From assembly GCA_028284235.1 (NCBI GenBank), contig JANQSC010000022.1:46772-110771 (forward strand): DNA of 64,000 nucleotides. The letters are read 5' to 3'. The translations under genes and the position numbers were made by a program. Below are positions 1 to 8,642 of the stretch, in pieces (position 1 is the first letter of the stretch; every line of letters starts with the position of its first letter). Below the pieces are notes generated by a model. That model was not told where the DNA came from. It did no database searches and saw only the letters and a program-made list of their open reading frames with translations. The DNA is from Opitutaceae bacterium. Its GTDB lineage: Bacteria; Verrucomicrobiota; Verrucomicrobiia; Opitutales; Opitutaceae.

Positions 1-406
1 AATTCTGAGGGTCGTTCGGATCGACGAATTTGGTCGTAATACCCAGATCGGGAAGGATGTCGTTGAATTGTGTATACGTGCCGCCGTAAAGGTTGTTGGC
101 CGATACGATGTTGTCGCCCGCTTTAGCGACGTTGATGATCGAGTAGAAAATGCCCGTGGTTCCAGAACCCACCGCCAAGGCAGCTGCCCCGCCTTCGAGC
201 TGAGCGACCCGCTGCTCAAGCACGTCCTGGGTCGGGTTCATGATCCGCGAGTAGATGTTCCCCAACTCCTTCAGGGCGAAGAGATTCGCAGCGTGCTCCG
301 TGTCGTTAAAGACGTAGGAAGAGGTCCGGTAGACCGGAATCGCCCGGGCGTTAGTGGCTGGATCCGGAGCTTGTCCGGCGTGGAGGCATTTTGTTTCGAG
401 TTTCAT
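1..406 (-). CDS. metY: O-acetylhomoserine sulfhydrylase, N-terminal part
   Basis: Translating the minus strand from the ATG at 406 gives about 135 residues of a Cys/Met-metabolism PLP enzyme. It begins [12 protein letters not shown], continues through [10 protein letters not shown] and [10 protein letters not shown], and has the glycine-rich stretch [14 protein letters not shown] that contacts the PLP phosphate. These are hallmarks of O-acetylhomoserine aminocarboxypropyltransferase, which makes homocysteine from O-acetylhomoserine and sulfide in the cytoplasm. The gene is cut by the window edge, so the PLP lysine is not visible. A cystathionine gamma-synthase-like member is the main alternative, but the N-terminus fits MetY better. 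The 109-bp gap to the next gene shows no recognisable SAM riboswitch. Confidence 0.85.
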   Translation of the reverse strand, partial: MKLETKCLHAGQAPDPATNARAIPVYRTSSYVFNDTEHAANLFALKELGNIYSRIMNPTQDVLEQRVAQLEGGAAALAVGSGTTGIFYSIINVAKAGDNIVSANNLYGGTYTQFNDILPDLGITTKFVDPNDPQN

Positions 407-515
407 ACTGAAGTCTATTTTGGGAACTAGTTTTCGCCACGCGTTTGCGGCGCAATAAAAAGGACGAGTACTATGGAGTGGTTTTGGGCGACGGACCAGT
501 CAAAATTCCAGAGAG

Positions 516-1679
516 TTACGACTGGGCGTACTTCGGATTCCGCGTGCCCGCGTACAGTTCGTATTCAAGAAGCCGACACTCGATGGGCCCATTGTAAAAC
601 TCGATCTTGCGCTTGGTTTTGAGGCCGACGCGTTTTCCCAGAGCGCGATTCCCCGTAAACACGTAGCCCCAATAGCCCGGGCACCGTTGCTTGAACAGGT
701 TCCCGATTTCCTGGTAGACGGGTTCGAGCCGGCGCTCGTCCCCCAAGCGATCGCCGTACTCCGGATTGAAAATCATGACACCCGGATCTTCCGGAATACG
801 CGTTTCCCGAAAGTCGCAGACATCGAACTCGATGAGATGGTCAACGCCCGCGAACTCCGCGTTGCGAAGCGCCGCTTCCACCGCCCCGGGATCCTTGTCA
901 GTCGCGACGATGGGGAATTCCAGTGTGTCGTTTCCGTTCGACTTTAACTCGTTGCGGACCTTCTCGTAGGCAGTCGCGTCGTAGCCCTCCAAATGCATGA
1001 ACGCAAAGTTGTCACGCAAGAGCCCTGCAGTCTTTCCGGTCGCCCAAAGCGCCGCTTCGATCGCAAGCGTGCCGCTGCCGCACATGGGATTGACCAGCGG
1101 AGAGGCGCGGTCCCAACGCGTCGCTCGCAAAACGGACGCGGCCAAGTTCTCCCGCATGGGCGCTTTACCGGGACTGACTCGATAGCCGCGATTGCTGATC
1201 GGCACTCCCGACGTATCCAAATAAATACAAACATCCGATTCATGCCAATAGAGGAACAGCATGGCTTTGTCGGAGTTGTTTCCCGTGTCGGGCCTTCGCC
1301 CTCGCTTATCGCGTATCCGGTCCACGAGCGCATCCTTAAGACGGAGTCCCGCGAAGTTCGTATTGCGAATAGTGTCGTTGCGGATCGACGAACCGATCGA
1401 GACGTATCCATCCGCGGGTATCCAAGTTTCCCAAGGAAGCTGAACGGATCGCGCGTATAGCTCGTCTCCGTCGGCGGCGTCGAACTCCGCCACTTGCCAC
1501 AACACGCGCAAGCCGGTTCGCAGAAGCAAGTTGAGCCGCATGCAGTCTTCCAAAGTCCCGCGGGTGAACACGCCCGCGGGAGCTTCTCGCTCGATCGGAT
1601 ACCCCAGTTCCTCCAGCTCTTCTCTCAAGTACCGCGCACAGGCCTTAGGACAGGTAATGAGTATCGTGTTGACCGACAT
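516..1679 (-). CDS. THUMP-domain 23S rRNA guanine-N2 methyltransferase (RlmL-like)
   Basis: A 387-aa protein with an N-terminal ferredoxin-like/THUMP region (about 1-165) and a Rossmann methyltransferase domain. Motif I is NPMCGSGT at about 197-204. The catalytic motif reads NPEYG at about 305-309, where most relatives have NPPYG. This matches the N-terminal half of RlmKL, which methylates G2445 of 23S rRNA; the RlmK half is absent, as in many non-gammaproteobacteria. The ATG at 1679 is chosen because it starts directly on the conserved N-terminus; an upstream in-frame start at 1730 would add 17 poorly supported residues. A 59-nt gap separates it from the upstream NIPSNAP gene on the same strand. 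Confidence 0.85.
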   Translation of the reverse strand: MSVNTILITCPKACARYLREELEELGYPIEREAPAGVFTRGTLEDCMRLNLLLRTGLRVLWQVAEFDAADGDELYARSVQLPWETWIPADGYVSIGSSIRNDTIRNTNFAGLRLKDALVDRIRDKRGRRPDTGNNSDKAMLFLYWHESDVCIYLDTSGVPISNRGYRVSPGKAPMRENLAASVLRATRWDRASPLVNPMCGSGTLAIEAALWATGKTAGLLRDNFAFMHLEGYDATAYEKVRNELKSNGNDTLEFPIVATDKDPGAVEAALRNAEFAGVDHLIEFDVCDFRETRIPEDPGVMIFNPEYGDRLGDERRLEPVYQEIGNLFKQRCPGYWGYVFTGNRALGKRVGLKTKRKIEFYNGPIECRLLEYELYAGTRNPKYAQS

Positions 1680-1738
1680 TCGCTCGAACGCGACGATATT
1701 ATAGTGAACGTATCCAGAATTTCGTTTCAACGAAGGCG

Positions 1739-2512
1739 CTAGCGCATCGGAGAATAGTCAGCCGGCTCCATCAGAATGGACTGAACTCCTTTTTTCACCA
1801 GCAAGCCTTTCCCGCCAGCGCGCTCTTTCGAACGAGCCGCCGCCGCTTTCCAGTCGGGATCCGCTCGGAATCCCGCCCAAGCCTTCTCGTGGGCGTCGGC
1901 GTTGTCGTAGGCGAGGATGTAGATCAGAGTGTTACTCGCGCCTTCTTGGTCCGCCATCGGATGCCAATAGGCGACGTTGGTCATACCGTGATTCTCGAAA
2001 ATCCCGATGGTATCGGTTTTAAACCGATAGTCGAGCTGCGGGAGCATCCCCTCCGCCGCGGTGTAGGTTCTCAACTCGAATAGACGCGGAGACTTCGATT
2101 TGCGAATCTTCAATTTCGGAGAGTAGTCGGCAAACTCGAGAAAGCGGCTTTCTATCTTGGCCACCAACTTCCCGTCTTTTTTAGACGCTTCGAAAGCGGC
2201 TTTCCAAACCGGATCCGAAATGAAGGCTTTCCAAGAGGCTTTGCGGGCTTCGCGGCTGGGATAGGCGAGAAAATAAATCAGCGCGTTGTCGCCGTTTTCG
2301 ACCGGCGTGAAATAGCCGATATTCTCCATGCCGTGTTTCTCGAACAGGGCCACGGTGTGGTCCCGAAAACGGGTCATCAGATCGTCGAGCTTGCCCGGGT
2401 TCGCGTAGTAGGTGCGCATTTCGAATACGCGATCGTCTGCTCCATGCAGGGAGAACGACGCGAACGCGAGGGCGAGGGTCAGCGGGAAAAAGAATAGTCT
2501 TAGAGATTTCAT
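1739..2512 (-). CDS. Secreted NIPSNAP-family protein, two domains
   Basis: A 257-aa protein with a signal peptide of about 24 residues (basic MKSLR, hydrophobic core, cleavage near LHGA). Two NIPSNAP-type ferredoxin-like repeats follow, at about 28-125 and 142-255. Each begins with an (F/L)E(M/L)RTY motif and contains an HGM(E/T)N-(I/V)-(G/A)Y segment. Proteins of this type are common in Verrucomicrobia and Planctomycetes, and their biochemical role is not established. The export signal places it in the periplasm or outside. It probably shares a transcript with the methyltransferase gene downstream. Confidence 0.85.
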   Translation of the reverse strand: MKSLRLFFFPLTLALAFASFSLHGADDRVFEMRTYYANPGKLDDLMTRFRDHTVALFEKHGMENIGYFTPVENGDNALIYFLAYPSREARKASWKAFISDPVWKAAFEASKKDGKLVAKIESRFLEFADYSPKLKIRKSKSPRLFELRTYTAAEGMLPQLDYRFKTDTIGIFENHGMTNVAYWHPMADQEGASNTLIYILAYDNADAHEKAWAGFRADPDWKAAAARSKERAGGKGLLVKKGVQSILMEPADYSPMR

Positions 2513-2615
2513 AGGGTATTGAGATGGTTGCTAACGGTAGAGGGCGAGCCCATCGTCTTTGCATGTCGATGGCAAGGAAACGTGTGCGGAGTTCGGAATC
2601 AGATTTTCCGCAGCC

Positions 2616-2646
2616 ACAAAAAAGCCTGCCCCGAAGGCAGGCTTTG
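2616..2646 (-). terminator. Intrinsic terminator of cytochrome b562 gene
   Basis: On the minus strand a 10-bp stem (AAAGCCTGCC paired with GGCAGGCTTT) with a short CGAA-type loop is followed by a T run. It lies about 30 nt beyond the stop codon at 2675. Confidence 0.85.
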
Positions 2647-2674
2647 AAAAAGGTCTATTCCAAGGGAAATCCGA

Positions 2675-3121
2675 TTAATCGTCTTCCGGCTTGTACTTTT
2701 CGTGGCCGTGCTTGCGGGCGTCGTTCAGCTTGCCGACGATTTCCTGGGCGCCCGCGTTGTCGCCGTCTTTCAGAGCGGCCTCGAGATCTCCGATGAGGCC
2801 AACGGTGCGCTTCATGGCTTTCTTGTAGCCCGCCATAAACTTGTTCTTCTCTTCCCCAGACATTTCCGTCGCGAGAATCGGCGTCAGCTCCACTGACTTC
2901 ATGGCCGCCTTCTTGACTTTGGCCACGAGTTCCAAAGTCGACTCGTTCTTGGCGGGATCGCTGATTTGGCGGCGGATCGAGCGCCAGGCCTTGTTCATCG
3001 CGCTCATTTGGTCTTCGAGCTCAGTGTGCTCGTGATCGCCTCCACCGTGACTATCGGCGTAGACAAATGGCAGAACGGAGACGAGAAGCGCGAGGGTTAA
3101 GATAAGGGAACGTGTTTTCAT
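2675..3121 (-). CDS. Cytochrome b562 homologue, periplasmic
   Basis: A 148-aa protein with a signal peptide (about 1-22, ending PFVYA) and a four-helix-bundle body. The mature N-terminus LEDQMSAMNKAW lines up with LEDNMETLNDNL of E. coli cytochrome b562, and the C-terminal DARKHGHEKYK lines up with TTRNAYHQKYR. The two axial haem ligands of b562, a methionine near the N-terminus (here M39) and a histidine near the C-terminus (here H140), are therefore both present. It has no CxxCH, so haem would be non-covalent. A His/Asp/Gly-rich linker (about 23-34) precedes the bundle and could bind metal. The family is a small periplasmic electron carrier of uncertain partner. Confidence 0.75.
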   Translation of the reverse strand: MKTRSLILTLALLVSVLPFVYADSHGGGDHEHTELEDQMSAMNKAWRSIRRQISDPAKNESTLELVAKVKKAAMKSVELTPILATEMSGEEKNKFMAGYKKAMKRTVGLIGDLEAALKDGDNAGAQEIVGKLNDARKHGHEKYKPEDD

Positions 3122-3159
3122 AAAGGTATTTTTGATGGAATTACACTGATAACTAGAGA

Positions 3160-3189
3160 ATTGGACCGTAAGTTACACTCGATTGTCAA
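3160..3189 (-). promoter_or_regulatory. Candidate promoter for cytochrome b562 gene
   Basis: On the minus strand a perfect TTGACA (3189-3184) is followed after 18 nt by TCCAAT (3165-3160), about 40 nt upstream of the start codon. The -10 match is weak, so only the -35 is well supported. Confidence 0.35.
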
Positions 3190-3327
3190 CGCGGATCGTG
3201 GGCCAGGGCCCTTCGATGGGGTATCAACGACTCAAGAAATCCAATCTCACGGGGAAAGACCCGAAAAATTGTGAAACGATCCAAAAAACACGCTTTCCCG
3301 CCCTGTTTCCCAATTGTCACTCAGTCA

Positions 3328-3723
3328 CTACCGCGACTGGAGGCGAATCTTGCTCAATCCGTTCAGGCGGCAAGCGTCCATGACTTCGGTCATGGTTTCG
3401 ACAGTGGTTTCCTCGTCCAACTTTAAAAGCACGGGAATGTCGTTGGACACCTTGGCCAGCTCCGAGAGCACCGCCTTGAGCTCGTCGATCTGGATCGGCT
3501 GATTCTCAAGGTAGATCCGCCCGTCCTTGTCCGCCCCGATCAATATTCGCTCAGGGTAGTCGTTGCGCCCCGCCGACTCGATTTTGGGCAGAGTGAGATT
3601 CAAGGTGGTCATCTCCTTGAACTGCATGCTGACGAGGAAAAAGAATATCAAGATCGTCAATACATCCATCAGCGGGATGATATTGATGCTGGCCTTGCTC
3701 CGCCTTCTCGCCAGCAAGCTCAT
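3328..3723 (-). CDS. exbD: ExbD/TolR-type biopolymer transport protein
   Basis: A 131-aa protein with one N-terminal transmembrane helix. It contains IIPLMDVLTILIFFFLV, in which D20 is the conserved membrane aspartate of the ExbD/TolR proton path. A periplasmic domain of about 90 residues follows. It pairs with ExbB to form the proton-driven motor that energises TonB or TolA. Its start overlaps the end of the upstream exbB by 4 nt (ATGA), indicating translational coupling. No TonB or TolA gene is adjacent, so the partner of this pair is unknown. Confidence 0.9.
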   Translation of the reverse strand: MSLLARRRSKASINIIPLMDVLTILIFFFLVSMQFKEMTTLNLTLPKIESAGRNDYPERILIGADKDGRIYLENQPIQIDELKAVLSELAKVSNDIPVLLKLDEETTVETMTEVMDACRLNGLSKIRLQSR

Positions 3724-4277
3724 ACGTTCTTCAAGCCGATCTGTTCGAGCAGCGACTCAAACTCCACCGCGTACGTCTCAACCCGGCGCTGCAGGTAGCT
3801 ATTAGCGACAAGACACGGGATCGCCACCGCCAGTCCGATAACAGTCGTAGTCAGGGCCAGGGCAATCCCTTGCGTGAACGCCGACGGATCCGGCATCCCG
3901 GTTTCCAAAGAAACGTTCCCGAACACTTGAACCAAGCCGGTAACCGTCCCCAACAATCCGAGCAATGGAGCCGCCCCGATGATCACTTCGAGGAACACGA
4001 GTCCCCGCTCCATGCGGTTGACTTCCAGTCGAGCGTAGGCCTTCACCGCCCCGTCGTCTTGCGAGTGGCGTTTCCAATAGGCGATGACGCGCCCTAGAGA
4101 CGAGCGGCCTCCCCCGTCGGTCGGACTTCCCTCAACGACTCCTTCGACCAGATGCGTGGGAATAATCGCCGATCGCCTCAAGGCGAACATGCGCTCGAAA
4201 ATGATAAAGCACCCGACGATCGAGCACAGCATCAAGGGGTAAACGAATACACCTGCTCCTTTTAAAATCTCCAACAT
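3720..4277 (-). CDS. exbB: MotA/TolQ/ExbB proton channel family protein
   Basis: A 185-aa inner-membrane protein with three predicted helices (about 8-28, 100-122 and 138-160). It carries the family signature around AAPLLGLLGTVTGLVQVF and the helix AFTQGIALALTTTVIGLAVAIP. It forms the stator of the ExbB/ExbD complex with the overlapping downstream gene. At 185 aa it is shorter than most ExbB/TolQ proteins (220-240 aa) and lacks their N-terminal extension. Confidence 0.9.
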   Translation of the reverse strand: MLEILKGAGVFVYPLMLCSIVGCFIIFERMFALRRSAIIPTHLVEGVVEGSPTDGGGRSSLGRVIAYWKRHSQDDGAVKAYARLEVNRMERGLVFLEVIIGAAPLLGLLGTVTGLVQVFGNVSLETGMPDPSAFTQGIALALTTTVIGLAVAIPCLVANSYLQRRVETYAVEFESLLEQIGLKNV

Positions 4278-4385
4278 GTTCTCAAACTCAATTTAGGACG
4301 CATTAGGGCGGATAAACTGACCCATATTAGGAAAACTTGTTCAAAGGCAAGTTCGCCCTCCGAAACCGGACTTACGGTATGGGAC

Positions 4386-4422
4386 AAAAAAGCGGACGCG
4401 ACCACCGAAGATCGAGTCCGCC
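4386..4422 (-). terminator. Terminator after leuD
   Basis: On the minus strand GCGGAC (4421-4416) pairs with GTCCGC (4397-4392) across an 18-nt loop and is followed by TTTTTT. It sits about 22 nt past the leuD stop and separates leuCD from exbBD. Confidence 0.7.
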
Positions 4423-4443
4423 TTAAAATTCGTCCGACTGGAT

Positions 4444-5046
4444 TTAGCGCGACATGTAGTCGAGTTTCGACGCGACCGAGGCGATCTCGTCTTTCCCGTC
4501 CGCGAGTTCGCCGATCATGTCCCACTTCCCGTCGCAAAGGGCCTTACGGGCGGTTTCGCGCACAACCGCGGTGACCGACTGATCGCCGAAACGAATCCGC
4601 TCGTTAGCGACGTCCAACGCGATCCCGATACTCGGGTCCGCTTCGATTGCCGCAGCGATCGTTTGGATGTCCTCCTTGGTCGCGCAGAAGCATGGGATGC
4701 CCAGCGTAGTGCAATTTCCAAAAAAGATCTCCGCGTAACTCTCGGCGATGATTCCTCTAAACCCATAGCGGTAAAGGGCTTGCGGAGCGTGCTCCCGCGA
4801 ACTGCCGCAGCCGAAATTTTCTCCCGACAATAAGACGCTCGCCCCCGAGAACCGAGCGTCGTTCAGCGGGTGGTCCTTGTCCGTGCCGTCCTCGTGCTTG
4901 CGCACGTCGTAAAACAAGTACTCGCCCAGACCATCGAAGGTCACGCATTTCATGAATCGGGCCGGGATAATCCGGTCGGTATCGATTTCGTTGCCCGCGA
5001 CATGGACTCCACGGCCGCGTACTTCTGTGATTTTCTCTAATGCCAT
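4444..5046 (-). CDS. leuD: 3-isopropylmalate dehydratase, small subunit
   Basis: A 200-aa swivel-domain protein. It has NEIDTDRIIPARFMK near the N-terminus and GENFGCGSSREHAPQAL in the middle, both diagnostic of LeuD. With LeuC it isomerises 2-isopropylmalate to 3-isopropylmalate in leucine synthesis. The ATG at 5046 is preferred because AAGGAGATT lies 8 nt upstream and the protein then begins at the conserved MALEKITEVRGRG; a longer frame to 5097 would overlap leuC. The 22-nt gap to leuC indicates one operon. Confidence 0.95.
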   Translation of the reverse strand: MALEKITEVRGRGVHVAGNEIDTDRIIPARFMKCVTFDGLGEYLFYDVRKHEDGTDKDHPLNDARFSGASVLLSGENFGCGSSREHAPQALYRYGFRGIIAESYAEIFFGNCTTLGIPCFCATKEDIQTIAAAIEADPSIGIALDVANERIRFGDQSVTAVVRETARKALCDGKWDMIGELADGKDEIASVASKLDYMSR

Positions 5047-5068
5047 TGTATCAATCTCCTTCCTTCGC

Positions 5069-6493
5069 TTAGGCGTTCGCCAACTCACCCACTCCAAACA
5101 CCTCGCGCGCGTCTGCGATCTCGCCGCGAATCGCCGCGGCGGCGACCATGACCGGGCTCATCAGCACCGTCCGGCCCGTCGGGCTTCCCTGGCGGCCTTT
5201 GAAGTTTCGGTTGCTAGAACTCGCGCTGAGCTGATCGCCGACCAGCTTGTCCGGATTCATCGCCAAGCACATGGAGCAACCGGCGCCCCGCCACTCAAAC
5301 CCAGCTTCCTCGAAAACCGTGTGAAGGCCTTTTTCGCGGCAAATCGCGTCGACCACTTGAGAACCCGGAACGGCGATCGCTTTCACGCCGTCCGCGACTT
5401 TATGCCCCTCGAGGTACTTCGCGGCCTCTTCGAAGTCCGACAAACGGCCGTTGGTGCACGAACCGATAAAGCAAACGTCCACCTTCGTGCCCGCGATCGG
5501 CTCCCCTGCGGGCAACTTCATGTATTCCAAGGCTTCGGCGACGAGTTCCTTGTCTTCATCCGCCGCGCCATCGACGGTTGGGACGTTCTCGGTAACGGCG
5601 ATCGCCTGCTCGGGGTTGATCCCCCAGGTGACGGTCGGGGCGATGTCCGCCGCGTCGAACTCGACCACGTCGTCATAGGAACAGTCCGGATCGCTCGCGA
5701 AGGACTTCCATGTCTCCACCGCCGCGTCCCAATAGTCGCCGCTGGGCGAGTAAGGCCGGCCTTTCAGATACTCGAAAGTTTTCTCGTCCGGATTGACGTA
5801 GCCGGCGCGAGCGCCGCCTTCGATCGACATATTGCAGACGGTCATGCGCTCCTCCATGGTGAAATTGTCAAATACGCTGCCGCCGTACTCGTAGGCGAAT
5901 CCCGTGCCGCCTTTCACTCCGAGCGTGCGGATGATGTGCAGAATCACGTCCTTGGCGTAGACTCCCGGCCGCAGCTCGCCATTCACGTTGATTCGACGCA
6001 CCTTCAACTTGGCCAAGGCCATAGTCTGCGTGGCCAGCAAGTCGCGAATCTGCGTCGTTCCGATTCCAAACGCAATCGCCCCGAAAGCGCCGTGCGTAGA
6101 CGTGTGCGAATCGCCACACGCGATCGTCGTTCCCGGCTGGGTGATCCCCTGCTCCGGTCCCACCACGTGGACGATCCCCTGCTTGCCGCTCGGCAGGTCG
6201 AAGAACGTGACGCCCGTTTCCTCGCAATTCTTGCGCAACTCGCGAATCATCGCGTCCGCGAGCGGATCCGCAAACGGCTCCTGGCGTTGGTCCGTGGGGA
6301 CAATGTGGTCCACCGTCGCGAAGGTACGATTCGGATAGGCAACCTTCAAACCCAAGTCGCGGAGCATGCCGAACGCCTGCGGACTCGTCACCTCATGGAT
6401 CAGGTGGGTTCCAATCAACAACTGCGTCTGCCCGTTCGACAAGGTCTTCACGGCATGCGCGTCCCATACTTTTTCGAATAACGATTTGCTCAT
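5069..6493 (-). CDS. leuC: 3-isopropylmalate dehydratase, large subunit
   Basis: A 474-aa aconitase-superfamily protein. The [4Fe-4S] cysteine motifs [10 protein letters not shown] and [13 protein letters not shown] and the substrate-loop region HEVTSPQAF are all visible. The protein starts [13 protein letters not shown], the usual LeuC N-terminus, so the ATG at 6493 is taken in place of the upstream in-frame start at 6550. It is the catalytic iron-sulfur subunit partnered by the downstream LeuD. The AraC-type gene lies 91 nt upstream on the same strand. No leucine-rich leader peptide is evident in that gap. Confidence 0.95.
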   Translation of the reverse strand: MSKSLFEKVWDAHAVKTLSNGQTQLLIGTHLIHEVTSPQAFGMLRDLGLKVAYPNRTFATVDHIVPTDQRQEPFADPLADAMIRELRKNCEETGVTFFDLPSGKQGIVHVVGPEQGITQPGTTIACGDSHTSTHGAFGAIAFGIGTTQIRDLLATQTMALAKLKVRRINVNGELRPGVYAKDVILHIIRTLGVKGGTGFAYEYGGSVFDNFTMEERMTVCNMSIEGGARAGYVNPDEKTFEYLKGRPYSPSGDYWDAAVETWKSFASDPDCSYDDVVEFDAADIAPTVTWGINPEQAIAVTENVPTVDGAADEDKELVAEALEYMKLPAGEPIAGTKVDVCFIGSCTNGRLSDFEEAAKYLEGHKVADGVKAIAVPGSQVVDAICREKGLHTVFEEAGFEWRGAGCSMCLAMNPDKLVGDQLSASSSNRNFKGRQGSPTGRTVLMSPVMVAAAAIRGEIADAREVFGVGELANA

Positions 6494-6584
6494 CTTAAAA
6501 CTCTTTCTCGCTGAATCAGACCTCCAACATCCTCGGGCCGATTCCGTCATGCAAGCGCGAATCAGCGAAACGACGATTCTGGGC

Positions 6585-7457
6585 TCAGGGCTGATCGAGC
6601 TCGAAATCCTGCTGCCGTCGATAGGACCGCGGCGTCATTCCCAGTCGTTTGCGAAACTGGAGATTGAAGACGCTGAGATTGCGAAAACCGCTTTCGCGAG
6701 CAATCTCGGCAACCGGCAAGCGACGGCGGGCCACGAGCAACGTCGCCGCGTGCCGCACTCGGAGAGTCGATACATAGTCACTCAAACTCGTGCCACTCGC
6801 TCGACGGAAAAATCGGGAGAACGAATTGGGCGCCATCCCCACCGATGCCGCCAATGCGTCCCTCGATATCGACTCCCTGAAATGGGAATCCAAATAGGAA
6901 CGTACCTGCCGGAAACGAGCTCGGTCCGACTGTTGATTTTTACTAAGTTCCTTATCATCAATAACCTGCCAGTCATCAACATTCGAGAGCAAATCGAGCA
7001 GGGCCTGCGTCCGCGCCACTCTCAACATTCCCCGCGCCCCGATCAAAGTCCGAATCCGCGTTTGAATGCGATCAAAGGCGGACAACCGCGTCCACCCGCC
7101 TACTCCAATCCGAGCCAAAAACGCTTTTAGTCCCGCTGCCTCGCGCAGCCGGAGAAACGCTTCCGGCACAAGGTCCGACGGAATCGCCACTCCCAACGCC
7201 CCCACCTCAGCAGACCCGTCAATCGTTCCATCGACGCTCCACGAACGCCAGGTGCCCGCGCGTACGTAGCTCAGGGTGCCCGGCTCGAATCGACCCTCGT
7301 AGGAGCCAATCTGCATCCGACCAAATCCACGAGTGATCAGAACAATCTCGTCGAACTCAGCCCGATTCGGTTTTCCTCCAAATGACTGGCCATCAATCTC
7401 ATACACAAGTATCGAGGCTTCGTCTGAACCCAAGTCAGATCGCAATTCAGAAAACAC
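6585..7457 (-). CDS. AraC-family transcriptional regulator
   Basis: A 290-aa protein with an N-terminal cupin-like sensor region (about 10-100) and a C-terminal double helix-turn-helix domain (about 190-285). The second HTH ends in the family signature [20 protein letters not shown] followed by [12 protein letters not shown]. It should act as a DNA-binding activator or repressor. The ligand and target are unknown, and its position upstream of leuCD does not prove it controls them. The frame opens with GTG at 7457 and has no clear Shine-Dalgarno sequence, so the exact start is uncertain. Confidence 0.85.
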   Translation of the reverse strand: MFSELRSDLGSDEASILVYEIDGQSFGGKPNRAEFDEIVLITRGFGRMQIGSYEGRFEPGTLSYVRAGTWRSWSVDGTIDGSAEVGALGVAIPSDLVPEAFLRLREAAGLKAFLARIGVGGWTRLSAFDRIQTRIRTLIGARGMLRVARTQALLDLLSNVDDWQVIDDKELSKNQQSDRARFRQVRSYLDSHFRESISRDALAASVGMAPNSFSRFFRRASGTSLSDYVSTLRVRHAATLLVARRRLPVAEIARESGFRNLSVFNLQFRKRLGMTPRSYRRQQDFELDQP

Positions 7458-7550
7458 AATGAATACTAATGAAATAATACCAATTTAGAATCAAATAGAT
7501 TTTAAGAGTTATAATAACACTATTATTGGTTCGATTTCCTGGAAAACCGC

Positions 7551-7585
7551 CAAAACAAAAGGGCGGACCGAAGTCAGGTCCGCCC
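7551..7585 (-). terminator. Terminator after cysK
   Basis: A 9-bp stem (GGGCGGACC/GGTCCGCCC, 7561-7585) with a 7-nt loop is followed on the minus strand by TTTTGTTTTG. It lies 26 nt past the cysK stop. Confidence 0.85.
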
Positions 7586-7611
7586 GTTTCAAAGTCAGCG
7601 CGCTCTCCGGT

Positions 7612-8571
7612 TCAACTCGCGACCGCTTCGGCTGCTGCCGCTCGGGCCGCTTCTCCCAGGGGCGTGCTGATGTACCGCTCGCTGCTACTGGCGGCGACGG
7701 TGACGATGCGTTTGCCCGCCATTTCGGGTCGCTTGGCCAACTCCAGCGCCGCCCAAATCATGGCGCCCGAGGAGATGCCCACGCCGAGACCATCCTTCAA
7801 AGCCGCTGCTTGGGCCGTCGCGAAGGCATCTTCGTTCGACACTTGAATCACGTCGTCGATAATTCCCGTGTTGCAGTTTCTGGGGATGAAACCCGCTCCA
7901 ATCCCTTGAATCTTGTGCGGTCCGGGATTGCCCCCGGAAATGACGGGACTGCTAGCCGGCTCGACCGCCACCGTGAGCATTTCCGTTCGACTTTTGATCA
8001 CTTCCGAAACGCCGGTGATCGTGCCACCCGTACCCACGCCCGAAACGAACGCGTCGATATTCCCTTCCGTCGCCTCCCAAATCTCCTCCGCGGTCGTGCG
8101 ACGATGGATTTCCGGGTTGGCCGGATTTTCAAATTGCTGGGGCATGAACGACTTGTCCCCAAACTCCTCCATGAGCTCCTGGGCGCGAGCGATGGCCCCG
8201 GGCATCCCCTTCGGTCCCGGAGTCAACACCAGTTCCGCCCCGAGCATGTTCAGCAACACCCGCCGCTCCATGGACATCGTTTCCGGCATGGTCAAAATAA
8301 GCCGGTACCCTTTCGCCGCGGCGATGAACGCTAATGCGATTCCCGTATTCCCCGAGGTCGGTTCAATAATCACTCCGCCTTCCGAAAGATCGCCGCTTTT
8401 TTCCGCCGCCTCGATCATGGCGATGCCGATACGGTCCTTCACGCTCGACAACGGGTTGAAGTACTCGCACTTGACGAATACCTCCGCGTCGATGCCCTCC
8501 GCCAGAGCATTGAGTTTCACCAAGGGAGTATTCCCGATTGCCGCCGTTATGTTTGGATACGCTTTCGCCAT
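7612..8571 (-). CDS. cysK: Cysteine synthase A (O-acetylserine sulfhydrylase)
   Basis: A 319-aa fold-type-II PLP enzyme. K45 in NPLSSVKDR is the PLP lysine, TSGNTG is the phosphate/substrate loop, and GTGGTITG is the glycine-rich PLP-phosphate loop. It makes cysteine from O-acetylserine and sulfide in the cytoplasm. Length and motifs are typical of CysK. Its start is followed by a clear downstream terminator, so it appears monocistronic. Together with metY at the window edge it belongs to sulfur assimilation. Confidence 0.93.
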   Translation of the reverse strand: MAKAYPNITAAIGNTPLVKLNALAEGIDAEVFVKCEYFNPLSSVKDRIGIAMIEAAEKSGDLSEGGVIIEPTSGNTGIALAFIAAAKGYRLILTMPETMSMERRVLLNMLGAELVLTPGPKGMPGAIARAQELMEEFGDKSFMPQQFENPANPEIHRRTTAEEIWEATEGNIDAFVSGVGTGGTITGVSEVIKSRTEMLTVAVEPASSPVISGGNPGPHKIQGIGAGFIPRNCNTGIIDDVIQVSNEDAFATAQAAALKDGLGVGISSGAMIWAALELAKRPEMAGKRIVTVAASSSERYISTPLGEAARAAAAEAVAS

Positions 8572-8642
8572 GGTTCCCCATTTAACAAAGCCCGTCGCCT
8601 CTGAGTCAACTCTTCACGCAGATCGAGAGCGAGGTTCTCCCT

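Noticed and set aside
3229..3246. An 18-mer shared, with one mismatch, between 3229-3246 and the complement of 36723-36740
   Set aside because: In a 64-kb window a few such near matches are expected by chance, and the flanks do not align.
4952..6481. A long plus-strand open frame (509 codons) antisense to leuC
   Set aside because: LeuC has all family motifs on the opposite strand. The frame is rich in Arg, His and Val, as expected of a shadow in GC-rich DNA.
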